From Sordariomycetes sp. S80-01Y (Eukaryota > Ascomycota > Sordariomycetes): 64,000 nt of DNA. The position numbers were made by a program, and so were the translations under genes. Positions 55,517 to 64,000 of this stretch are shown here, piece after piece. Position 1 is the stretch's first letter; each line of letters begins with the position of its first letter. Under the pieces are notes generated by a model. It was not told where the DNA came from and ran no database searches. It worked only from the letters and a program-made list of their open reading frames with translations. The stretch lies in NCBI GenBank assembly GCA_037042185.1, contig JAXQJY010000027.1:2604001-2668000 (forward strand), written 5' to 3'.

Positions 55517-58342
55517 ATGTCTTCGACTTCCAGCAAGCCTCTTCGAACGAGTGCCTGCGGACCCTGCTTCCTCAACCGGCGTCTCATGGCGGTTTGCGGG
55601 ACAATTGTCTTGCTCACAATCGTTGGCTGCATTTTAGCATCATCGATTCTGGATAAACAGAAGACACCACCTACAGACAACCCCCAGTCAAGTCTTGAGC
55701 TAATGAAGCGCCAAAACCCGGGCGGAAGAGCCGCTGGTGGCTTTCCAACGGAGGTATGTGCTTCGATCTCATTTCATGGACTACAGCTGACAGTAACTGA
55801 AGGAAATTGCTTCCATCTTCAGCCCTGAGCTCACTGACCAGCTTGACGTAACGGCCATCTTGGAGCCAGTTGCCGTCGACCCGCAGATTCCGAACGAGGG
55901 AGACGTCGTGGGAAGCAATAGCCATGCAACAAACTCTCTCATGGAAGAAGCCGCCCTAGAAACAGCTCTCAATTCAGCTACTGCCGCGGCCCCAACCATG
56001 GCACTAACTATTGGAACGCCTTCCAATGTTATGAGCAGCTTAGAAGTGCTTTCAGGCGATACTACAGCGGCTCTAAGATCCGAAGTTCTTCCTCTCAGCC
56101 CCCAGACAACTCCCGGAACCTTCAATCAGGGCAGTGCATCCTTATTGGACGGCCCTATGCACGGCGACATCGCATCCCCAGCTTCGAGTCTGCTCGACCT
56201 TGGAGTTCCGTCACCTCTTGGGCCAGTGGTTTCAGTCACACTTCCGCCGCTCTCTCCGACATCTGATTCGACTCCGGAAGATGGAGATATTGCTGGCAGA
56301 CCGGTAGTTGGCACTCTGCTCCCTGTTTCACCGACACCGCCTTTAGCCTCAGTTCATACCACACCGGCTTCAATCTTCTCGCCCTCCATATTTTCCGATA
56401 CGACTGACTTTTCACACATGGTTCCAGCCTCTGAAGAGATTAGTGTCCCTTCATCTGAGTCCTCCATGCCTGGTCTCGACGACATCATTTCTGACCATGG
56501 GCAGACAGACGTAGACGAGGCTGCTCTCCTTAGTGGACTGTCAAATGTCGTGGATCAAATCGTGAATATTGATCCGCAAGCTGTTGGCGACTTGACAGAC
56601 GCCGTTGTTGAAGCACTTCCGGCTGACGACCCAGATATGACTGATGTCATCTCTACTGCCCAGGAAGCAATTGAATCTGGCTCTTCGGATGCTCTCGCCT
56701 CCGTCATCCCTTCACTTGGAGACGCTTTCGGAGAAGATGTTCTTCCCGTTGATCCAATAAACCCGGCTGATATCTCAGGTGCGCTTGGAAATGTTGTCAA
56801 TCGAGGAAAGACCATCATCAATCAGGTCAAAGAGGCGATGGGCGACAATATCGACTCGAACTTGCAAGCAGTGATTGACAACATCTCAAGTGTTGTGGAA
56901 TCCGCTGAGGAGCAACTAGCAAGCCCCATGTGTCTTTCAAGCCAGGTGGTGAGCGGTGTCACAAATCAACTTCTGGTGCCTTGTTCACAAGCTGGACCTG
57001 ACGCTACAACAACTATCACCCATTTGGCACATACGGATGACCTAAGTACCATCTACGCAGGAACTTCTCACCAGCCTGAGCCCCAGGTCTCTTCAGACCA
57101 AGCTCACGTTAGCAACGGCATCCCTGAAGCCCCTTCGGACGATACTCGGGAGGATCAGCGGCCGAGCCAGCCACCCCCTGACGGCGATCCCCCAATTGCT
57201 CCAGAACCGACCGGAGGCAGCGCATCAAATATTACGCCAGACTCTTCCTCGCCACAGTCAGACGCTTTTAGTCCTGAAGCTCAGCCAACTACACAAGGTG
57301 GCAGCGCAGATGCAGGAGAGCCCCTATCCTCACAGGGCGGACCACCCAGTGCCCAAGAGCCCTCTGGCTCGGTAGAGACTGGCGATACAAATCAAGATGA
57401 AACTTCCCCTGCTCAAATGGGTCAAGGGAATTCGGGGGACCCTCCTGACCCGACTGGCGAAGGCTCACTTGCCGGCACAGTTTCAGGACCAAGCTCTGGT
57501 CCTCAAGGTATGATAATTTAAATCCTAAAGGGTATGTTTATTGAAATTTCACAGCTCCGGATATGTCCGAGTCATCTAGTTCTCAACCTTCTACGGGGAC
57601 CCCTGGGACACCCACCACCCCTGATTCACACAGCAACGGCGTCCTCGACCCCAACGACGGCGAAATTTGTCCCGCTTGCCCGCGATGCACGCCTCGGACT
57701 TGCGATGGTGACTGCGGTTTCGACTCGGATGGGGGCCCTTGCGAAGGCCGCGGATTCAGTTGTAACGAGTGCTTGAATGGATGGTTCTGTCCCCCTCGGG
57801 AGACACCTGCTCAAGCTGCTCCTTGCGGCTTGGGCTGGCCCTGCTACCACTGCAGAGACGGATGGTTTTGTGTGCCAGAAGAAGACGATGCTTCAGCCTC
57901 CGTTATCCCTTCGACCGATGACCGTGAAGGCGCAAGCAGACCGCCGACCTACGACGAATTTACCCACTTCAAGAGGCAAGGCACCAGGGACGGTGAGCAT
58001 GGCACGCAAACCGACCGGTACTATTCACTCGGGTGCTATCAAGACAGCACCTCTCGGACGTTACTTGGAGCTATGCCTGTGGACTATCTCAGCGGTCGCA
58101 TGTCCAGAAGTATCTGCTTGAACCATTGCTTCGAGCGCGGTTACACCTATGCTGGAACGGAGAACGGGCATGAATGTTGGTGCGGCGAGACCATGCGCCC
58201 GGATGCAAAAAAGCTTCCGGAGACTTATTGTCGAATGTCTTGCCATGGGAAGCGAGGGGACTTCTGTGGTGGCAATATGGCAATTGCCGTATTTGCTGAA
58301 CGTGATGAGTATCTCGATATCATCCGCTTCTCACGTCGCTGA
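55517..58342 (+). CDS. Type II membrane protein with Cys-rich region and C-terminal WSC domain
   Basis: Exons are 55517-55753, 55803-57507 and 57555-58342 (introns 49 and 47 bp), giving 909 aa. Residues 1-23 are polar and basic. Residues 24-45 form a membrane helix (LMAVCGTIVLLTIVGCILAS), so the rest probably lies outside the cell. A long Ser/Pro/Thr/Asp-rich stalk (~60-670) contains a central helical block (~220-350) with alternating acidic and hydrophobic residues. A cysteine-rich region (~685-760) includes two copies of a Cx2Cx2GWFC knuckle. The C-terminal WSC domain (~802-892) has its cysteines (LGCYQD ... CLNHCFERG ... CWCGE ... GDFCGGN). WSC domains bind wall polysaccharide. Yeast Wsc sensors have the opposite order: WSC first, membrane helix last. 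Confidence 0.85.
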
Positions 58343-58587
58343 CGTAGAAGGTACGGGGCCTCAGCCACCTCTGTTGACACGGCATTTGGGGGATTGAAGA
58401 CCCTCGTTGAGGAAAATGTTGTTCGCTGTGCCCTCTGTTTCATTGCCAGATCTTAAGGCTTGTTTATTTGGACCTTCTTGGAGTCTCCTCTGTGTGTTTT
58501 GTGTATTTGAGGAGTAATAGTGTATTATGACAAGGTAGGAAGACAATAATCGTGAAGAGAGTTTCATTGAATCGTTTCTGGAAGTTT

Positions 58588-60194
58588 TCATCTCGCGAGA
58601 TGTGACTGATTTGCCGGGATCTCGACTAGTCCATGGTGACCCATGGATGGTGCCCTGCCTCGGGTTTGTGAGACGCACCAATCGAGAAGTGGTCGATGGT
58701 CGAGGTCAAGTGCCTCATGGATGGCACCGACAGCAGTAGCAGGCCATCCGCGCGCCCACCATATGTCGTCCATGTTTGTACGACACACCGCCCAGTGTGC
58801 TAGCAAGAGCAGCGCTATTGGGTCTCTGGTCTGGATGAGTCTGACGAATTGAAGGTCGACCATTCCCAGCCAAACGCAAAGGACGTTGAAGTCGCGACGA
58901 GCTTCAGAGACCTTTCCAAAGGCTCTTTGAAGCCTTGAAGCAGCGTGGTCTAGAACATTTCGACGCTTTTCTTCCTCGGGGTCTTGTGTTGGCAACAGTG
59001 CATGGAGCCTGTCGATGCACCGTCTCAATGACTCCATTGCCTCTGGCCAAGGGACATTATCTCCTGGTGATCGAGGTGCTGATGACGGAGAGCTCGAGTC
59101 ACAAGATGAGGAGGATGCGGACGATGGCTTCCGTGGGAGCATCTTATAAGCGTTGTGGTGGTATATGTGATTCGTCCCCTGGAAGAGCCCCGCGACCTCG
59201 GCCAAGATGTCGATGCGGTCGAAACTCATCTTCCTCCCTGGATCTGCTGCTGGCAGCGCTAGGCAACAAGCTACCAGGACCGCCGATGCCGCCAGTTGCG
59301 GCTCAGCGGTCTGAGGGGTGATGCCTTCCGCTATGGCGGGCATGAATAGATTCAGAGCTGCCTGCTTGTGCTCCAAGGCCGTGTACAGATAGTTTGCGCT
59401 CTGCGGCATCGGCGAGTATGAAGCTAGATGCAGACCTGAGAAGGCAAGGACCACGTGCCAGACGTATGGCACTGTCTGCGCATGCCGAAGTATCGCTTCG
59501 TTGAGAGATGGGAAGATGTTCGACTCGAGGATCGGGGACATTGCCGGGGTGGTAAGATTCGTGGTGTAGTGATGCATGAGGAAGGCATCCTGTTCGGTGG
59601 AGAACGACACCAGGCTGGGTTTTGTCTCGATCGTGCTCTCGGTCCCTGCTGTGGTGTCCGGGATTGGGTAGCTTGAAACCGAGGGGGTGGACTTTGGTGG
59701 ATAGAAGCTCCCCTCTCCTGTGTCTGGCGCTGGCGTGGACTCCGTCTTTATAAAAGGAGTCGCAGGCGAGGCAACTTGTGCTAATGGCGCCGGGGTCTCG
59801 ATCTTTATGAATGGCTCTTCAGTCGCACGAACCGAAGATATATTGTCTTCAGGCGTGTGGAAGACATACCGGAACCCCTGGGACGTTCTCCGAGCCGGAG
59901 GCATGGATGTAGCGGGGTACGTTGGGGCTGGGGGTGCTGAGATTGCTGGCCCTTGACCGCCTTGTTGCAACTGTTGCATGGAGAAGGGGTTGTAGTTTGT
60001 CATGAGGTGCCGGTAGGTACACTCCGAATCGCGACGTACGCATCGTGCGCACTTTGGCTGCTGTTGATCGCACTGACAACACGCGTTAGCTCTCCGGTTC
60101 ACCACTAGGTGCTTCTTGAACCCACCTTGACCCTCCTTTGCTTGCATTGCATGCAGCCATGGTGGGAGTTGGAGTGACTTCTCCGAGTTGGCAT
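58588..60194 (-). CDS. Zn2Cys6 fungal transcription factor
   Basis: Exons are 60194-60126 and 60072-58588 (53-bp intron), giving 517 aa. The start at 60194 (MPTRRSHSNSHHGC) is decided by the zinc cluster. Cys14, 17, 24, 31, 34 and 41 have the canonical 2-6-6-2-6 spacing (GCMQCKQRRVK joined to CDQQQPKCARC across the intron). An unspliced reading would lose the cluster. A Pro/Thr-rich linker follows. The C-terminal helical body (FSTEQDAFLMHHYTTNLT, then VPYVWHVVLAFSGLHLASYS) matches the Fungal_trans_2 / UPC2-like regulator group (sterol uptake control type). It is nuclear and binds CGG half-sites. No obvious target cluster is next to it. It converges with the WSC gene (245-bp gap). Confidence 0.92.
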
Positions 60195-63100
60195 GTTGGG
60201 CAATGACTGAATCACCGAAGGGCCTCAATCTCGGGTAGAAGTCCTCTTCTTTGCATGGTCACAGGGGACCTTGATCTAGCTTGAGTCAATGGCAGCCTCG
60301 TTCGGGCGGTGATAGAGCTTCATTGTCGCTGAAAGAGCTTGACCAATGTTCATAATTGGCAAACGGAGTGATTATGTGACGGTAGATGAGCAGAAGAAAA
60401 TGACATACTTTGTTGAGTCTCGATGAGAAGCTGTCGAGGTAGGACAGTGATGGCGGCAGATCGTCAAGAAGGATCCAAAGTGCCGATGTGCGCTAGAACT
60501 AGTGAAGAAAGGTATTTGGCTTGTAGTGACACGAGGCAAAGAACACGGACTTCTGAAATCTATATATCAAGCGCAGGAAGTGAGCAGAGGAGGACGAGAG
60601 ACGTCAACTAGAAGATCTGGAGGACCCTGGCCGGCATACATCTACACATCATGGCGCAGGGCAGAGGGCAGGGGGCGGACCGCTTCCCTGGAGGCACACA
60701 AAACAGACAGCACATCGATGACTCCGATGTAGGGTATCCATTCTAATCATGATAAAATAACCCACGGCATCGAAGAGGTATCCAAAATGGGCTCAATTTC
60801 CTTCCACTGCATGTACACGGATACCCCTTGCTGTGCAAGGCTGGGTCCCAAATGTGCGCGAGTGGCGAAAGGATGCGCGTGGCGCCGGTGCGGCCAGGCA
60901 CCCACAATTAAGCTTTGCTGCTGGCGATTCATGGGAGAATAGATGGGGATTGGGACCGTTTCAGACTAGGCGCTTCTTCGCAGGGTCCTCTTAGGCGCTT
61001 CCGATGGTACGGGTGGGATGCTGGGGTCGGTGGGAGCGAGGTGGCCACAGCTTACACGCCGTCCCGAATAGGCAATTGCTTTACTCGGGACGGCCGACAG
61101 AGTCCGATGCACCCCTTTTCCACCGCTGGCTCCAGATCTATGGGGTTGGGCCCTGGAGCACGAGGCTGACCAGATGGGCGGTCACGATTGCGTCTTCACG
61201 AGTTTGTCCACTTCATCTTGACTTCATCCTGGTGGCGATACAGTGAGACGACTCCCTCCAGTGGCGAGCTACCAGCGAGAGTGGGAGCTCCGTAGGTGTC
61301 GTCGCATTCGGGGTTGCGCGAACCCTTTCCAGAGGGGCAGAACCAGCAATGCGACACGCACAGGCGAGGCGTAAGGGCCGAAGTGTCACCGCGATGTTCG
61401 AGAACGCGTGGGCGGCGTGCGATCTGAGCCACGTCTTATAAGTTTCTCGGAGGAAGCGCCTATCATAGTTACCACGCTGCGCGGTGCAGGTCGATCGCGC
61501 TGGCAGGTGACGACGACGTCAAGCACGGAACTAGAAGCTCGAACCTCGATGATGCCAAAGCTCGGTCTGACAGCATCGACGGGCGGCCTGTCTGTCTGCG
61601 CCTCGGCAGCGCAGCGCACAGGGCATTGCGTCTATTTTCTGCTGTCTGACTCCCTTGGCGGGACGTGGGCGGTTGATCAGCGAGTTTCGCGCGTTAGCGA
61701 CTGCTCGCGTGCCGAGTGCGAGTTGCGGCAGACCCGGGAGAGAATTTCAAGCTCGACTAATATCTGGTCGCCGACGCGCTTGTGGAAAAAAGGTCCACCT
61801 GCGTCGGCCGGTTCGTGTTTAGAGGAGTTTGTGCCGTGCTATTCCCAGCCAACTGTCGGTGCGTAGAGGAACCAAACCCAAGCCCGCAAAGTGGCAGCCT
61901 AGCCGCGCTAGGGCTCACGAGCGACCAAATCTCAGCAGGCAGAAGAATGCCATGTCAACAGCACGTCAAACACGCCACGAGCTTCATCTCGATTCGATCA
62001 AGAAGCTCAGATGCAGGAACGCAGTACCTGCGTCGTTTCAACGAGCTCTCGGCATTCAGCTGCCTTGCATGCAGCCCTGCCCTGCCACCCAACTACCGGG
62101 TACCGTGGTTTTGATGCGATTCCACGACGGTTCTGGCCGAAAGGATGGCAAAGTGCCAGCAAGGCACAGCAAAGCAGGGGTGGCGAACGGAGTGCCCTAG
62201 CTGATGGCGCCGTACAAGCAGGAGAGGGAGTAAGAAAAAAGAAGACGGCTACCGTAAGGCTGGCCATGCCAATGATGCCAGAGTTCGCCGCTGGACGGCG
62301 CTGAATCCTTCGGTTTGCGCCGAGTGGACGCGTGTGGTGGGGTTTGCCACTGGCCGTTTCAGATGCCAACGGTGTCCAAAAAGGGCAACCTTCCCTACTT
62401 CGAAACTCGTTTCAGATCTTAACCTGTGTCTGATATATGCGACTGGCCCCTCGTTGACTTCAATTATTTTCGATTTTCTGGAGGATTTCCTGCCGAATGT
62501 TGGGCATAATGTCGAGAGAGTGCTTGAGGGGGCTTCCTTTGCTGCTGCGCCGCTGAGCAGGAGGGGCGAATCCCACAGAGCCCTTATTTATATCCACGCT
62601 GAACTTAGAATAGCAGATGAAAGTGAGCATCCTTGGCAGGGGGTTCGGCTCGCACGTTCTGAGTGCAATTGGCTACACCGATAACTGTGCTGGCCAACGG
62701 TGATGTCGACCAACGCTGCGTTTTCTCCATCTGCATCCCTTGAAGGCGTTCATTGGGACACCACAACATTATCTCAATAGCCATAATCAACCTTCCAGAT
62801 GTAGCATGTGCATCAAATGTTCTCATCTATCTTGCCAAGATGGGAGACTGCTGCTGGACATGGGATGAAGTGAGGCTGGCGAGCGGTGAGTTTGCTCGGG
62901 CTCTGAGCTCTCCCGCTTCTTCCAGGCGCTGTGCGAACCAACATGCGGCCTCTGACCGATAACGGATAATCATCAATTAATATATCTAAATCTTATTTGA
63001 ATAGCCAGGCGAGGCCGTCCGAACTCTGATTCGTACCCGTATCTTCCCGCGGCGGATGACAGCTCTTATCTATACTTTCCCGCGGGGAACACAGAGTGCT

Positions 63101-63212
63101 GAGCCAAGTGGAGCTTATTCTCCAACGTATGGTCCCTGAAGAGCAAAAGCATGGAGATGGGCTGACCGAGCCCAGACGATGAATACGTTAAAATTATTCT
63201 AGACCCTTTAGA
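60195..63212. other. Gene-poor region, 3 kb
   Basis: Many short overlapping frames, none with a domain or splice pattern I trust. A 116-codon plus-strand frame (62334-62684) looks slightly protein-like around FDFLEDFLPNVGHNVERV but has no recognised family. No repeat, tRNA or transposon end is seen. The left end is the promoter of the Zn2Cys6 gene. Confidence 0.4.
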
Positions 63213-64000
63213 CTAGCCACTCGACGATGATGCATCGTCAGCGTCATCCCCTCGCTCTACGCTCTCCTCCCATTCAAGACTTGCTGCCCACCTATCTAAA
63301 GGCCTCTTTAGCAACATAGCTCGCCTCACCATGGGCTTTCCAGTTCTTCTGTCTGGGTACCAAACACAGTGGTCGTGCTCGTTTAGGGTTCTTTGCCTAA
63401 GTAGGTCCGCTTCTTCGGAGTTCAAACTTATGATATGCGCTTCCATTCCATCTTCACCGTCAAGGGACTCCGTGATGGTGGTCGTGGTAACCTCTGGGGT
63501 GGCAGGAAGCCCAATTAGCCTCTTGATCCCGTCCAGCGATAGAGAGCTCTCCTCTCCAGGCTTTTTAATGATCACCGGGAAGCGACGCGGTGGTAACTTA
63601 GCTTCCTCTTCCATGAATTTGGCTGCGGCTGGGGTTCCCCAGCCTTGCCACTTCTCGCCATTCTCCTCGAGGCGGGTTTCTCGCAGAGACTGAACAACGT
63701 ATGCTTTGCGCGGGAGAATGAACTCTGCCGAACCGTCGGGGAACCAGATGTACGCATTTTCCAGATTGGCCAATTTGTAAAGCTCCCACCACGACGAGTA
63801 GTCAATGTCGGCGACTTTGACCTCGGCCCCTGACCAGTCCCCCGCGCGCCTAGTCAGCCTCGTGGTCGTTAACAGCGGAGGTCCAGAAAGCCCTAGGAGC
63901 TTCTGTAGAGTCTCCGCACTATCGATGGGGTTGTCTTGCGTAGGTCCGTTAACAAGGACGGGGCGGCCTGGATTGAAGTCCAGACCTGACCTGGCAAATG
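63213..64000 (-). CDS. Internally duplicated protein of unknown function, 3' part
   Basis: The frame is open from the right edge of the window (5' end missing) to the stop at 63213, about 262 codons. Two related modules are visible. The first (about 63950-63600) has PVLVNGPTQDNPIDSAETLQ then KLLGLSGPPLLTTTRLT, and later YIWFPDGSAEFILPRKAYVV. The second (about 63595-63260) has PVIIKKPGEESSLSLDGIKR then LIGLPATPEVTTTTITE, and later CVWYPDRRTGKPMVRRAMLL. More modules may lie outside the window. The protein is mixed alpha/beta with no signal or membrane segment in this part and an acidic Ser-rich end (DDADDASSSSG). I do not recognise the family. Confidence 0.7.
   Translation of the reverse strand, partial: FARSGLDFNPGRPVLVNGPTQDNPIDSAETLQKLLGLSGPPLLTTTRLTRRAGDWSGAEVKVADIDYSSWWELYKLANLENAYIWFPDGSAEFILPRKAYVVQSLRETRLEENGEKWQGWGTPAAAKFMEEEAKLPPRRFPVIIKKPGEESSLSLDGIKRLIGLPATPEVTTTTITESLDGEDGMEAHIISLNSEEADLLRQRTLNEHDHCVWYPDRRTGKPMVRRAMLLKRPLDRWAASLEWEESVERGDDADDASSSSG

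Noticed and set aside
61408-61866. 152-codon plus-strand frame in the right gene-poor region
   Set aside because: It overlaps other frames, has no domain or splice context, and its composition looks random.

Overview
This is nuclear DNA of a filamentous ascomycete (Pezizomycotina, possibly Sordariomycetes). The genes carry short GT-AG introns of 44-90 bp with CTGAC/CTAAC-like branch points. The gene families are typical of this group: an AA9 polysaccharide monooxygenase, a tannase/feruloyl-esterase-family protein, an OPT transporter, Vip1, Zn2Cys6 and Fungal_trans_2-like regulators, DUF7587, DUF6699 and WSC. There is one intron-bearing tRNA gene. I see no prokaryotic signals, CRISPR arrays, whole transposons or viral relics.

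Layout. 1-16 kb, plus strand: a 5'-truncated SLIP-GC-like GTPase with an apparent frame break, glycyl-tRNA synthetase, a secreted AA9 LPMO, a secreted FAD oxidoreductase of the beta-cyclopiazonate dehydrogenase type, a BTB-like protein and a TMEM135-like membrane protein. 16-25 kb: an oligopeptide transporter, a small DUF7587-like gene behind an 80-bp tandem duplication, homogentisate dioxygenase and a DUF6699 protein. 28-34 kb: an unknown protein, a membrane-anchored M24 peptidase and an arylsulfotransferase-family protein. 34-39 kb: a cell-surface protein with three copies of a six-cysteine module, tRNA-Asn, and a Gfo/Idh/MocA oxidoreductase. 39-46 kb: an HD-domain protein, an MFS transporter, Vip1, a 64-residue protein and an NmrA-like protein. 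46-60 kb: a Fungal_trans_2-like regulator, two coiled-coil proteins, the tannase-family enzyme, an inverted-topology WSC protein and a Zn2Cys6 regulator. The last gene runs off the right edge and encodes an internally duplicated protein of unknown function. About 3 kb at 25.3-28.3 kb and 60.2-63.2 kb hold no gene I can support.

How the genes relate. Most are unrelated housekeeping and accessory genes, and I see no clear biosynthetic cluster. The LPMO, secreted FAD enzyme and tannase-family enzyme fit an extracellular plant-biomass programme. The OPT and MFS transporters and homogentisate dioxygenase fit nutrient uptake and aromatic amino-acid breakdown.

The most novel-looking items are the triple six-cysteine surface protein (34.4-36.1 kb), the type-II WSC protein with a duplicated cysteine knuckle (55.5-58.3 kb), the duplicated-module protein at the right edge, and the 80-bp duplication at 20.3 kb. 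Exon boundaries were worked out by hand from splice signals and reading-frame continuity. Every spliced total is a multiple of three, but none is backed by transcript data.
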